Assembly: GCA_020849855.1 (NCBI GenBank)
Contig: JADZFO010000034.1
Coordinates: 62,001 to 126,000 of the forward strand
From: a bacterium
GTDB taxonomy: Bacteria > 4484-113 > JAFGCY01
Direction: 5' to 3'
DNA: 64,000 nucleotides
Shown: positions 53,917-62,516 of the stretch, one piece after another
Position numbering within the stretch: the first letter of the stretch is position 1
Layout: each line of letters opens with the position of its first letter
The notes under the pieces: generated by a model
The model's input: the letters and a program-made list of their open reading frames with translations, nothing else
The model's database searches: none
What the model was told of the DNA's origin: nothing
Position numbers and translations under genes: made by a program

Positions 53917-54002
53917 AAAACAAAGCCGGCTCGCCACTGCCAGATCTTTCAGGGCCTGTTTTGCCGCCGGCGGGTGAGCTGGCCGATTCAGCCCAGGATC
54001 TG

Positions 54003-54019
54003 GGCCTGCGAAGCAGGCC
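54003..54019 (+). terminator. Hairpin after the repeat-protein gene
   Basis: GGCCTGC and GCAGGCC with loop GAA in the 142-bp gap between convergent genes. No T-tract. The rest of the gap shows nothing else. Confidence 0.4.
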
Positions 54020-54058
54020 TGCCCGCGACAGAATGCTGGCGGTAAAGACCCGACTGGA

Positions 54059-54937
54059 TCACTCCGCTTCCAGGCGCCGGCGCGCCTCCTCCAGCTTGCC
54101 ACGCTCCTCCTCGCTGAGTTTCGGATACTCCAGCTTCAGGCTGTCCAGCAGCGCGTCAATGACGTGCGCCACCGTCAGGCGCATGTACCACTTGCGGTCG
54201 GCAGGGATGACGTACCAGGGCGCGTGCTCAGTGCTTGTCCGCGTCAGCACGTCCTCGTAGGCCTCCATATAGGCATCCCAGTGCTGGCGCTCGTCGACAT
54301 CCGCGGCGCGGAACTTCCAGTTCTTCTCCGGCTCATCAATGCGCGCCAGGAAGCGCTCATTCTGCTCCTTGCGGCTGACGTTCAGATAGAACTTCAGGAT
54401 CAGCGTGCCCTGGTCGTACAGGTAGCGCTCAAAGTTGTTGATGTGCTCAAGGCGCTGCTGCCAGAGGCCATGCTGACCAGCCTCGGGCCTCGGGCTCCAG
54501 GGCGGCAGAAGCTGCGGGCCGAGGTACTGCGGGTGCACGCGCACGGCCAGCACTTCCTCGTAGTAGCTGCGGTTGAAGATGCCGATATGCCCGCGCGGCG
54601 GCAGCTCCTTTACACAGCGCCACAGAAAGTCATGCTCCAGTTCCTGCGGCGTCGGCGCCTTGAAGGAGGCCACCGAGCAGCCCATCGGGTTGACCCCGCT
54701 CATGACATGCTTGATGGTGCCGTCCTTGCCGGCGGCGTCGAGAGCCTGGAAGATCAGCAGCAGGCTGTACTGATTGCTGGCGTAGAGCCGCTCCTGGTGC
54801 TCGGCCAGCTGCTCAACCACGGCGCGCTGCAGCTCATCCGCCTGGTCGTCATCCAGCCCGCCCTGTTTGTCCGCCGGGTCCCAGTCCTTCAGGCGGACTT
54901 CAGTGCCCGGCCTGACGCGATACTTCTCCCAGAACAT
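54059..54937 (-). CDS. Polyphosphate kinase 2 family protein
   Basis: 292 aa. Walker A LDAAGKDGTIKHV (about 66-78), the following GVNPMGCSVASFKAPTPQELEHDFLWR, and FNRSYYEEVLAVRVHPQYL, all conserved in PPK2-family polyphosphate:nucleotide phosphotransferases. The C-terminal helical part ends KLEEARRRLEAE. It transfers phosphate between polyphosphate and nucleoside (di)phosphates; AMP or ADP preference is not resolved. Start: ATG 54937 is preferred to longer openings because TATCCT on the minus strand (54944-54949) ends 6 nt upstream. Confidence 0.92.
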   Translation of the reverse strand: MFWEKYRVRPGTEVRLKDWDPADKQGGLDDDQADELQRAVVEQLAEHQERLYASNQYSLLLIFQALDAAGKDGTIKHVMSGVNPMGCSVASFKAPTPQELEHDFLWRCVKELPPRGHIGIFNRSYYEEVLAVRVHPQYLGPQLLPPWSPRPEAGQHGLWQQRLEHINNFERYLYDQGTLILKFYLNVSRKEQNERFLARIDEPEKNWKFRAADVDERQHWDAYMEAYEDVLTRTSTEHAPWYVIPADRKWYMRLTVAHVIDALLDSLKLEYPKLSEEERGKLEEARRRLEAE

Positions 54938-54962
54938 GGGATGAGGATAGCGGATGGCGCAG

Positions 54963-55018
54963 TAGGGTGCACGCGTGCGTGCACCATCCGGAAGGTGCAG
55001 GCAGGCCTGCACCCTACA
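54963..55018. repeat. REP-like twin palindrome
   Basis: Two adjacent hairpins: GGTGCACG/CGTGCACC (54967-54986) and GGTGCAGGC/GCCTGCACC (54995-55014). The outermost arms GTAGGGTGCA and TGCACCCTAC also pair with each other, so the element can fold as two hairpins or one long hairpin. It lies directly after the thiolase stop on the minus strand and before ppk2. Confidence 0.65.
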
Positions 55019-55020
55019 AG

Positions 55021-56199
55021 CTAGGCCGGAACCTCGATCAGCACCGCGTCGCCCTGGCCGGAGCCCGAGCAGATGCAGGCGATGCCGAGGCCGCCGCCGC
55101 GGCGGCGCAGCTCATAGGCCAGGGTGGTGATGATGCGCGCGCCGCTCATGCCGATCGGATGGCCGAAGGCCACGGCGCCGCCGTTGACGTTGACCTTCTC
55201 GAGGTCCCAGTTCAGCACCTTGCCGCAGGCCAGTGCCACGGCCGCGAAGGCCTCGTTGCACTCGATCAGCGCGATATCGGAAAGGCTGATGTTCTGCTGG
55301 TCCAGCAGCTTCTCCACAGCATATGCCGGAGCCACCGGGAACTGGTAGGGCTTCATCGCCACATGAGCCTCGCCGCGGATATAGGCCAGGGGCTTCGCGC
55401 CCAGGGCGCCGGCGCGCTCCTCGCTGGCAAGCAGCAGGGCGCAGGCGCCGTCGTTCACGCTAGGCGCGTTGCCCGCAGTGATGATCTGCGTGCCCAGCAC
55501 CGGCTTCAGCGCCGCCAGGCCCTCGGCTGTCGTGCCCGGCCGCGGCTGCTCATCCTTGTCAAAGATCACCGGCTCACCCTTGCGCTGTGGAATCGGGAAG
55601 CCTGTGATCTCCTCGGCCAGACGCCCGGCCTCCTGCGCCGCCTGGGCGCGCTGCTGGCTCATGGCCGCGAACTCGTCGCAGGCCTCGCGGCTGAGGCCGT
55701 ACTCATTGCTGATCGTCTGGCCGTGGTTAGCCATGTGCACGTTCTCAAAGGAGCACCACAGGCCATCGTGGATCATCAGGTCGGTCATCTCGCTGTTGCC
55801 CATGCGCAGGCCCCAGCGGGCACCCAGGGAGGCGTAGGGAGCCCGGGACATGCTCTCCATGCCGCCGGCGATGATCAGCTCAGCGTCCGTGCCCTGGATC
55901 ATCAGATCGGCCAGGGTCACTGCCCGCAGGCCCGACGCGCAGACCTTGTTGATGGTCAGGCTGGGGGTGGTCTCGGGCAGGCCGCCGCGGATCAGGGCCT
56001 GGCGGCTGGGGATCTGCCCCGCCCCGGCGGTCAGCACCATGCCCATGATCACGTCATCCACGGTCGCGCCGTCAATGCCGTTGCGGTTCACGAGGGTCTT
56101 GATGCAGTGGGCGCCGAGATCGGCGGCCGGGATGTCCTTGAGGCTGCCGCCAAAGCTGCCGATGGCGGTACGGGTGGCGTCGAGGATCACGGTGGCCAT
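55021..56199 (-). CDS. Acetyl-CoA C-acetyltransferase (thiolase)
   Basis: 392 aa, the normal thiolase length. Nucleophile C87 in INKVCASGLRAV, NVNGGAVAFGHPIGMSGARI with the base His348, and the second cysteine in ACICSGSGQGDAVLIE. It condenses two acetyl-CoA (biosynthetic) or cleaves acetoacetyl-CoA. No neighbouring beta-oxidation or PHB genes are seen. ATG 56199 has AGGAG at 7 nt. A TATAAT on the minus strand (56271-56276) gives a leader of about 65 nt. Confidence 0.93.
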   Translation of the reverse strand: MATVILDATRTAIGSFGGSLKDIPAADLGAHCIKTLVNRNGIDGATVDDVIMGMVLTAGAGQIPSRQALIRGGLPETTPSLTINKVCASGLRAVTLADLMIQGTDAELIIAGGMESMSRAPYASLGARWGLRMGNSEMTDLMIHDGLWCSFENVHMANHGQTISNEYGLSREACDEFAAMSQQRAQAAQEAGRLAEEITGFPIPQRKGEPVIFDKDEQPRPGTTAEGLAALKPVLGTQIITAGNAPSVNDGACALLLASEERAGALGAKPLAYIRGEAHVAMKPYQFPVAPAYAVEKLLDQQNISLSDIALIECNEAFAAVALACGKVLNWDLEKVNVNGGAVAFGHPIGMSGARIITTLAYELRRRGGGLGIACICSGSGQGDAVLIEVPA

Positions 56200-56270
56200 T
56201 GGATGTCTCCTGCTTGTTCGGTGTAGCCTGGCCGCGCGGGCCGCCGGAAGCTGATACCCCGGCGGCGGGA

Positions 56271-56276
56271 ATTATA
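56271..56276 (-). promoter_or_regulatory. -10 box of the thiolase gene
   Basis: TATAAT on the minus strand upstream of a leader that has a Shine-Dalgarno sequence. Confidence 0.45.
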
Positions 56277-56308
56277 GCTTCCGACAGGTGCATGAAAGGG
56301 CCCCGCTG

Positions 56309-56869
56309 CTAAGGGATGGGCCGCATGTCCTCCAGCCCGATGCTGTTGGCGGGGTCGATCGGATTGCTGTAAACGCCAATGTCGTAGACGTAGCAAAGGT
56401 GCGTCTTGTAGATGTTCAGGTAGGTATGCAGGTCTGCCGAGACATAGTTCGCCTGGTACTCAAACTCATCACCTGCTGGCCAGACCGGTCCCGGGCCGGG
56501 GGCCCGCCAGAGTGCTGTGCGGTCTGTTACGCAGATCTGATAGCCCAGGGGTCGCAGTGAATCGTCAATGTGCTGCAGCAGCTCCGGCCAGCTCTGATCG
56601 GATTTGAAGATCAGGTAATAGCGGTCCTGCGGAAAAGGGTCCGTCATGTCCGGCGGGCTGTGCCCGCAGTTTGAAGTCCAGCCACAGGTTGTACCAATAT
56701 CCCAGCTCTTCCCGAAGCTGAATGCGACGGCATCACCTGGCGCGCTGAGCTCGGGCAGGGGCCAGCCGGCCGGGTACTGAAGCTTCTTCCTGCCGCTGAA
56801 GAACACCAGGAGCGCGCCCGCAATGCAGACACAGCTCAGCAGTATGAACATAAGAAGAGCTCTGGGCAT
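56309..56869 (-). CDS. Protein with one N-terminal membrane helix, unknown function
   Basis: 186 aa. A membrane anchor (about 4-25, LLMFILLSCVCIAGALLVFF), then an extracytoplasmic domain with several cysteines and Trp-rich strands (GTTCGWTSNCGHSPPDMTDPF), a helix HIDDSLRPLGYQICV and a Tyr-rich C-terminal half. Pairs of cysteines could form disulfides. No recognised domain. ATG 56869 is chosen over TTG 56884 because it has the better N terminus; GATAAG lies 7 nt upstream. Confidence 0.6.
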   Translation of the reverse strand: MPRALLMFILLSCVCIAGALLVFFSGRKKLQYPAGWPLPELSAPGDAVAFSFGKSWDIGTTCGWTSNCGHSPPDMTDPFPQDRYYLIFKSDQSWPELLQHIDDSLRPLGYQICVTDRTALWRAPGPGPVWPAGDEFEYQANYVSADLHTYLNIYKTHLCYVYDIGVYSNPIDPANSIGLEDMRPIP

Positions 56870-56952
56870 GCGACAGCTTATCAAACAGCATGCATATCTG
56901 CATGCTCAGTCAAGGATTGAGCAGCCTGGCCAGGCACAAGGCAAGCAGTCCC

Positions 56953-56958
56953 TATAAT
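56953..56958 (+). promoter_or_regulatory. -10 box of the coiled-coil membrane gene
   Basis: TATAAT, 9 nt before the TTG at 56968. Confidence 0.5.
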
Positions 56959-56967
56959 CCTCCCACC

Positions 56968-57843
56968 TTGTCCCGCTTCAGAGAAACAGAACACCCCGCC
57001 CGCCGCAGCACGCGCTTCCACTGGGCCGCCGGACTGCACCCGGGCCACTGGGTCGTGGGCGGCGGCATGTGGCTGGCCGCGCTGCTGCTTGGCGCCACCA
57101 CGCCCTTCGTGGGGCCAAAGGCCGAAGCCCTGGCCACCATGGTCGGCTTCATCAGCCTAGCCGCGCTGGGCTGGAGCGGTATCTGGCTGCTGGTCATGCC
57201 CAGCCTGCCACGCTTTCGCCGGGCCGTCGACGCCAGACTGGGCGAGAAGTACGCCGGCGACTTCAGCTATCAGATCAGCGAGCTGCGCAGCCGCATCGAC
57301 CGCAGCCTCAGCGGCGAAGTGCAGGACATTGTGCGCCTGCGCGACAGGGCCCGCGATATCCTCGACCGCAAGGGCGGCGACTTCGACGTCTTCGCCCGGG
57401 AGAACCTGGCCAAGCTGGACACCCTGGCGATCCAGTACCTGCGCATGCTGGTCGCCCTGACCGAGTACGACCAGTATGTCAGCCTGGTCAACCCCGAGTC
57501 GATACTGGAGCACCTCGAGCAGGCCCGGGCCGAAGAGGCCAGCGCCAGCGGCGCCGCGGCCGAAGCGCGGGCCAAGACCGTGCAGCTGCTGGAGAGCCGC
57601 CTGCTTCGCTACCGCAAGGCCAGTGAGCAGATTGAGCTGCTCAAGGCGCAGATCAAGAACGTCGAGGCGACCATGAAGCTGCTGGTCGACCAGGCCATGA
57701 CCGCCCAGGACGCCCAGAGCGTGCGCCAGGACATCGATGAAGTGCTGGCCAACATCGAGAGCAGCGAAGTGCTGAACCAGGAGCTCAGCGCGCTTAACGA
57801 GCTGGACGCGGACCTCAGCCAGCGGCTTAGAAACCGCCAGTAA
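56968..57843 (+). CDS. Membrane protein with long coiled coil, unknown function
   Basis: 291 aa. A basic N-terminal tail, two membrane helices (about 33-78, WLAALLLGATTPFVG and FISLAALGWSGIWLLVMPS), then a long cytoplasmic helical region (about 85-290) with coiled-coil heptads (for example SEQIELLKAQIKNVEATMKLL). No family recognised. Start: TTG 56968 is preferred because TATAAT ends 9 nt upstream; a longer frame opens at 56890 but lies upstream of the promoter. The next gene starts 19 nt downstream. Confidence 0.7.
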   Translation: MSRFRETEHPARRSTRFHWAAGLHPGHWVVGGGMWLAALLLGATTPFVGPKAEALATMVGFISLAALGWSGIWLLVMPSLPRFRRAVDARLGEKYAGDFSYQISELRSRIDRSLSGEVQDIVRLRDRARDILDRKGGDFDVFARENLAKLDTLAIQYLRMLVALTEYDQYVSLVNPESILEHLEQARAEEASASGAAAEARAKTVQLLESRLLRYRKASEQIELLKAQIKNVEATMKLLVDQAMTAQDAQSVRQDIDEVLANIESSEVLNQELSALNELDADLSQRLRNRQ

Positions 57844-57861
57844 CCGCGCTACTATTTAGGC

Positions 57862-59061
57862 ATGGGATTCCGCTTCCGGCGCAGCATTACCGTGGTCAAG
57901 GGTGTGCGCATAAACCTCAGCACCACTGGCGCATCGCTTTCGGTCGGTCCGAAGGGCAGCACCATCAACATCGGCAAGCGCGGGGTGCGCACCACCCAGG
58001 ACCTGCCGGGCAGCGGCGGATATTACACCGATGAACACTCCTGGGGCGAGATTGGCTCCGTGCTGGGCGGCAAGGGAAAGAAGAGTGCCGGCCCCAGCCC
58101 CGGCCGCCAGCCTTCCGGCCGTGCAGCCCACCCTGCCCGGGGCCGCAAGGCTCCCGCGGTGCAGGGCGCCGTCATCACCTCACGCGTGGGCAAGGGGGAA
58201 GTCGGCGAGGATGCCAACCCGCTGTACATTGCCCCCGGTGTGCGTCTGGAGCTCGGCTTCCTGCAGCGCCTCAGCGCCCCGGCCCAGGATGAAGCCCTGC
58301 TGGACGGCTTGAAGCTGCTGCTCAGCGAGGACCAGCGCGCCGCCTTCGAGAAGTTCATCCAGGCCACGGCAAGCCCCGACGGCTGCTTCATGGCCGGTAT
58401 CTGCGCCCTGCAGTTTGGTATCTACACAGACGCTGTCGGCCACCTGAGCAACGCGCTCAAACGCTCCGGCGAACTGGGAGCCACCCTGCGCGCCTACCGA
58501 GTCGACTGCTGGGTCAGCTTCCAGCTCAGCGGCGAGATCATTGCCTATGTTCGCTGCGATGTTTATGGCGCCATGCTCGCACTCGCCGAGGCGCAGCAGC
58601 GCCTGGGGAATCTGGACGACGCGCGCGCCACCCTGCGCGAGCTGCTGCGCCATGCCCCCGGCGACATCCTCGCGCGCCTGAGCCTGGCCGAGCTGATTGC
58701 CGACGAGGAGCTGGAGGATGAAGCCGCGGCGCAGGAACTGGCCGCCCTGGGCGCTGGCGTGGAGAACGAGAGCGAGCTGCACTGCGCGCTGCTGCTGTAT
58801 CAGGGCCGGGCGCTGGCCCGGCTGAGCATGTTTGACGGCGCCAAGGCCGCGCTGACCAGTGCGCTGAGCAAGCGCAAGGATCGCGACAAGGAGCTGCTGC
58901 GGGCGATCCGCTACGAGCGCGCCCTCGTGCACGAGGCGATGGGTGAGCGCAAGGCTGCCAAGGCCGACCTCGAGCGGATCTACAGCGAAGACCCGGACTA
59001 TGAGGATGTAGCCCTGCGGCTTGAAAAGCCCGCCCCTGCGCCCAAATCCCGCCTGCTTTAG
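57862..59061 (+). CDS. DUF4236 domain fused to TPR-like repeats
   Basis: 399 aa. Residues 1-55 match DUF4236: MGFRFRRSITVVKGVRINLS, TTGASLSVGPKGSTINIGKRG. A basic Pro/Gly/Arg-rich linker (about 70-105), then a helical repeat region (about 115-390) with TPR-like units such as ALAEAQQRLGNLDDARATLRELLRHAPGDILARLSLAEL. DUF4236 proteins are small and uncharacterised, usually encoded without repeats. TACTAT ends 6 nt before the ATG. It overlaps the convergent RibD-like gene by 4 nt. Confidence 0.8.
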   Translation: MGFRFRRSITVVKGVRINLSTTGASLSVGPKGSTINIGKRGVRTTQDLPGSGGYYTDEHSWGEIGSVLGGKGKKSAGPSPGRQPSGRAAHPARGRKAPAVQGAVITSRVGKGEVGEDANPLYIAPGVRLELGFLQRLSAPAQDEALLDGLKLLLSEDQRAAFEKFIQATASPDGCFMAGICALQFGIYTDAVGHLSNALKRSGELGATLRAYRVDCWVSFQLSGEIIAYVRCDVYGAMLALAEAQQRLGNLDDARATLRELLRHAPGDILARLSLAELIADEELEDEAAAQELAALGAGVENESELHCALLLYQGRALARLSMFDGAKAALTSALSKRKDRDKELLRAIRYERALVHEAMGERKAAKADLERIYSEDPDYEDVALRLEKPAPAPKSRLL

Positions 59062-59588
59062 GCCGGCTGGTAGCGCAGCTCTGTTACGCCAGTATGCCAG
59101 CTCTCGCTATGCAGCAGCCGGAGCGCCTGTTCAGGGCCGCTGCCGGGCCAAAGTGGCAGGCCGTTGCCAAGCAGGACTGGAATGACAAAGATACGGTAGA
59201 GATCAATCTGCCCGGCGGCGCTGAACTGCCTTGCTACATCCCCGCCTCCGATCAGCCAGACGTCTGAGGCGCCCGCGGATGCCCGGGCCTGGCTGGCCAG
59301 CTCGGGCACAGGCAGGTTCACATAATGCACAGGCTGCTGCGTCACCGGCCCGGGTCCCTGGCGGGTAAGCACAAAGCTCGGCTTGCCGGGCGCCCCTGTG
59401 CCGCCATAGGCCATTGAGTGCTCCCAGGTCCGGCGGCCCATGATTGAGGCGCCTACGCCTCGGACAAACTCGGCGTAGCCATAGTCCGTGCCCTGGTCAT
59501 TGAAAGGGTCCAGCCAGTCCACGGCGCCGTCAGGCCGGGCGATGTAGCCATCCAGGCTGACAGCGATGTAAAGCACGATCCTGCCCAT
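59058..59588 (-). CDS. Dihydrofolate-reductase/RibD-C-like protein
   Basis: 176 aa. N terminus MGRIVLYIAVSLDGYIARPDG is the usual first strand and helix; GASIMGRRTWEH gives the substrate/cofactor loop; SDVWLIGGGDVARQF carries the NADPH-binding GGG; the C terminus IFVIPVLLGNGLPLW fits RibD-C. These stand-alone reductases act on pterin- or deazaflavin-like substrates or are uncharacterised. TAGTAT on the minus strand (59595-59600) ends 6 nt before the ATG. Confidence 0.88.
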   Translation of the reverse strand: MGRIVLYIAVSLDGYIARPDGAVDWLDPFNDQGTDYGYAEFVRGVGASIMGRRTWEHSMAYGGTGAPGKPSFVLTRQGPGPVTQQPVHYVNLPVPELASQARASAGASDVWLIGGGDVARQFSAAGQIDLYRIFVIPVLLGNGLPLWPGSGPEQALRLLHSESWHTGVTELRYQPA

Positions 59589-59654
59589 TCACCAATACTA
59601 GAGGCAGGTACATCGACATGCGGGGCAGACGCCGCTGGTTCCCTCGCCGCAGGC

Positions 59655-61058
59655 TTAAGCTTCCACGGGTACAGGAGCCGCACTGCGGGCCTCGCGCGCC
59701 GTGCCGGTTTCCGCCGCCGCCAGCATGGCCATCAGGCCCAGAGCGGTCATGGAAACCAGCAGGCTCGTCCCACCTCCAGAGAAGAATGGCAGGGTGATGC
59801 CAGTCAGCGGGAAAGAGCCAAGGGTGGTGGCGATGTTCACAAAGGCCTGAATCACAATCAGGTAGCCCAGCGCGGCGATTGCCACATTCGCGAATGGATC
59901 GCGGCAGCGCCTTGAAAGCTGCAGGGCCACAAAGGCCAGTGCGCCAAAGAGGATGATGATCGCCGCCCCGCCCAGGAAGCCCAGTTCCTCCACCATCACC
60001 GGGAAGACGAATTCAAGCTCGCTATAGGGCAGACGGTTCATCTTCTGCTCACTCTTTAAGAAGCCCTTGCCGGTCAGGCTGCCAAGACCTGTCGCGCCTT
60101 CGGCAATGGCGCCGCGGGACTGCGTGATCTGATAGCCCTCGGCATCCGCTGCCGCGCGCGGGTTGAGCCAGGTCTGCACGCGCTCCGCCGCGTAGTCAAA
60201 CTTGCCCGGCTTGACCACAAAGACTGCGCCAACCAGCAGCAGCAGGATCGCGCCCAGCACCAGCAGGTCCTTCACCCGCACAGTGGCCAGCAGCATGGTC
60301 AGCACACCGCCGGCGAGGATGATCGAAGTCGTGCCCAGGTCAGGCTGCAGCGCCGTCAGGCCGGCAGAGAGCAGGATGATCAGCAGGGCCTGCGGCGGCA
60401 TGGCCGGGAAGACCGGCCGGCCCGCGGGCATCAGGCGGAAGGAGCGCAGCTTCGCCGCTGCGTCCTGCAGTCCCGCGGCTGCGTTCTGCTGAAGCAGGCT
60501 GCCCGCCGGCACTGCCCGGCGCAGCCGGTACCAGCACATGAGCTGCGCGATATAGAGCACCACCGAAACCTTCAGCAGTTCCGAGGGCTGGAACATCACC
60601 ACGCCCAGGTCCAGCCAGCGCCGCGAACCGTTAACCACCACGCCCAGCGGGGTGACCGCTACTGCCAGCACCGCAAGCCATGAAAGGGCCCAGACCGCCG
60701 GCACCAGCCAGGACAGCCAGCGCCGGGCCGGGCGGATCAGGCGGCCCAGCAGCATGATGCCGGAGACAGCGCCAAGGCCCAGGGCCATGAAGACGCAGTG
60801 CTCGATGAACTCCTTGTAGGGCGGCTTGCCTTCAGCCAGGTGCAAAAAGACAGTCGTGGAGAAGCTGCAGGCGACGCCAAAGGCCAGCAGCAGTGCGGAG
60901 ACAAGATAGAGGCGTGAAAGCCAGAAGGGGATCTGCGCGCTCGCCGCCGCGTCAGGCCCGCTTTGGCTTGTCTGCGCGGGAAAGTCCAGGCTTGCGGCAG
61001 GCGCAGCAGCAGCGGGCTGCTCAACCGCGCCAGCGGAATTCCATCCGGAAACACTCAT
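59655..61058 (-). CDS. ftsW: FtsW/RodA-type peptidoglycan glycosyltransferase
   Basis: 467 aa, SEDS family, about 10 membrane helices after an Ala/Gln-rich N-terminal tail (about 1-45). Seen: NGSRRWLDLGVVMFQPSELLKVSVVLYIAQLM, QPDLGTTSIILAGG, GYQITQSRGAIAEG, PYSELEFVFPVMVEELGFLGG, and GITLPFFSGGGTSLL. Asp in QPDLGT and PFFSGGGTS are hallmarks. The murD-ftsW position in the dcw cluster supports FtsW (division) over RodA. ATG 61058 is preferred to GTG 61067 because GGGAG lies 8 nt before it. Confidence 0.95.
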   Translation of the reverse strand: MSVSGWNSAGAVEQPAAAAPAASLDFPAQTSQSGPDAAASAQIPFWLSRLYLVSALLLAFGVACSFSTTVFLHLAEGKPPYKEFIEHCVFMALGLGAVSGIMLLGRLIRPARRWLSWLVPAVWALSWLAVLAVAVTPLGVVVNGSRRWLDLGVVMFQPSELLKVSVVLYIAQLMCWYRLRRAVPAGSLLQQNAAAGLQDAAAKLRSFRLMPAGRPVFPAMPPQALLIILLSAGLTALQPDLGTTSIILAGGVLTMLLATVRVKDLLVLGAILLLLVGAVFVVKPGKFDYAAERVQTWLNPRAAADAEGYQITQSRGAIAEGATGLGSLTGKGFLKSEQKMNRLPYSELEFVFPVMVEELGFLGGAAIIILFGALAFVALQLSRRCRDPFANVAIAALGYLIVIQAFVNIATTLGSFPLTGITLPFFSGGGTSLLVSMTALGLMAMLAAAETGTAREARSAAPVPVEA

Positions 61059-61139
61059 CCCTTTCACTCCCGGGCCCGGCGGCTCACTGCCGCCCGCAGC
61101 CCCTCAACCCTCGGTCATCCGGTGCTACGCACCTGCATC

Positions 61140-62504
61140 TCAGAGACTCAGCGCCGCCACCAGTTCCTTGAAGTGTTCTCCACGCTGTTCATAGCTGGAG
61201 TACTGGTCAAAACTGGCGCAGGCCGGCGAGAGCAGCACGCTGCCGCCGCTGCTGCCCAGAAGTCCCGTGCTGGCAGCCACAGCGTGCTCCATGTCTCCGA
61301 CACGCTGGTACGCATTATATCCCACGGCGTCGAGTGCTGCGGCAAATCGCTCGGTCGCTTCGCCGATCAGCAGCACATACTGGACCTTCTGCTGCACCAG
61401 AGCCAGCATCTCATCCAGCGGGGTCAGCTTGTCGCGGCCGCCGAGGATCAGCACCAGGTGCCCGGACATGGCCTTGAGTGCGGTGATGGTGGCCTCGGGG
61501 TTCGTGGCCTTGGAGTCGTTATAGAAGCGCAGAGCCCCAGCGCTGCGGCAGAGCTCCAGGCGGTGTTCATAACCCGTAAAGGTCGACAGGCGCTCGGCGA
61601 CCGTACTGGCATCCGCGCCCACCAGCATCGCTGCGGTCAGCGCCGCCAGCGCGTTCTCCACGTTGTGCACACCCGGCAGCTTGATGCATTCCAGGGGCAG
61701 CTCATGCTGCTCTGCGCCGAGGTTGACGCAGATCCGCCCGCCTTCCACCCAGGCACCCCGGGCAACAGCGCCCTGTTCAGCGCTGTACAGCAAATAGGTG
61801 GGCTGCTGGTTGGCGAAGCTCTCGGGGGCAAACCAGCTCTCCCGCGCGTTGGTGACAACGAAGTCGCTGCTGCCCATCCGCTGGGCCATCAGGCGCTTGA
61901 CCCGGGCGTACTCCTCCATGCTGCCGTGCCGGTCCATGTGGTCCGGGGTCAGGTTGGTATAGATCGCCACATGCGGCTTGAAGCGGTCGACAGTCTCAAG
62001 CTGGAATGAGCTGACCTCCAGCGCAACATAGTCCCCACTCTCGATCTCATCCAGGCTGGCCAGCAGTGGTGTGCCGATATTGCCCAGCACATGCGTCCGG
62101 CCCAGGCCCTCCAGGATATGTCCCAGCAGCTTGGTCGTGGTGCTCTTGCCGTTGGTACCGGTGATGGCGAGGATATAGCCCTGGCAGTAGCGCGCGGCCA
62201 GCTCCAGCTCACCGACAAGCTGCACGCCCGCTTCGCGGGCAGCAATTACGTTGGGGTTGCTCAGCGGCACGCCCGGAGAAAGCACCAGACTGTCGAGGCC
62301 TGTGATCTCGGCTGCGATGCCGTCGGCGCCGATAATCTGGCAGCTGTCGCCGGCCTGGGCTTGCAGGGCGGCTAGCTTCTGGGGATCGGTCTCGTCAACG
62401 AACACCACCGGGCGGATCAGCCGCGGCGCCAGATAGTCAACGCAGGCCTTGCCGGTCTTGCCATAGCCATACACGCCGACCTTGCGGCCCAGCCAGTTGA
62501 GCAT
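61140..62504 (-). CDS. murD: UDP-N-acetylmuramoyl-L-alanine:D-glutamate ligase
   Basis: 454 aa. GYGKTGKACVDYL, SPGVPLSNP, ATP P-loop GTNGKSTTTKLL (116-127), LEVSSFQLE, YTNLTPDHMDRHGSMEEYARVK, FYNDSKATNPEAT, LSPACASFDQYSSYEQRGEHFKELV. These are all Mur ligase and MurD signature stretches. It adds D-Glu to UDP-MurNAc-L-Ala in the cytoplasm. AGGAG lies 9 nt before the ATG. It is 12 nt downstream of mraY. Confidence 0.97.
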   Translation of the reverse strand: MLNWLGRKVGVYGYGKTGKACVDYLAPRLIRPVVFVDETDPQKLAALQAQAGDSCQIIGADGIAAEITGLDSLVLSPGVPLSNPNVIAAREAGVQLVGELELAARYCQGYILAITGTNGKSTTTKLLGHILEGLGRTHVLGNIGTPLLASLDEIESGDYVALEVSSFQLETVDRFKPHVAIYTNLTPDHMDRHGSMEEYARVKRLMAQRMGSSDFVVTNARESWFAPESFANQQPTYLLYSAEQGAVARGAWVEGGRICVNLGAEQHELPLECIKLPGVHNVENALAALTAAMLVGADASTVAERLSTFTGYEHRLELCRSAGALRFYNDSKATNPEATITALKAMSGHLVLILGGRDKLTPLDEMLALVQQKVQYVLLIGEATERFAAALDAVGYNAYQRVGDMEHAVAASTGLLGSSGGSVLLSPACASFDQYSSYEQRGEHFKELVAALSL

Positions 62505-62516
62505 CTCACACGACTC

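Noticed and set aside
54967..56226. Plus-strand frame of 419 codons opposite the thiolase gene
   Set aside because: Composition is typical of antisense high-GC sequence, and it begins inside the REP-like palindrome.
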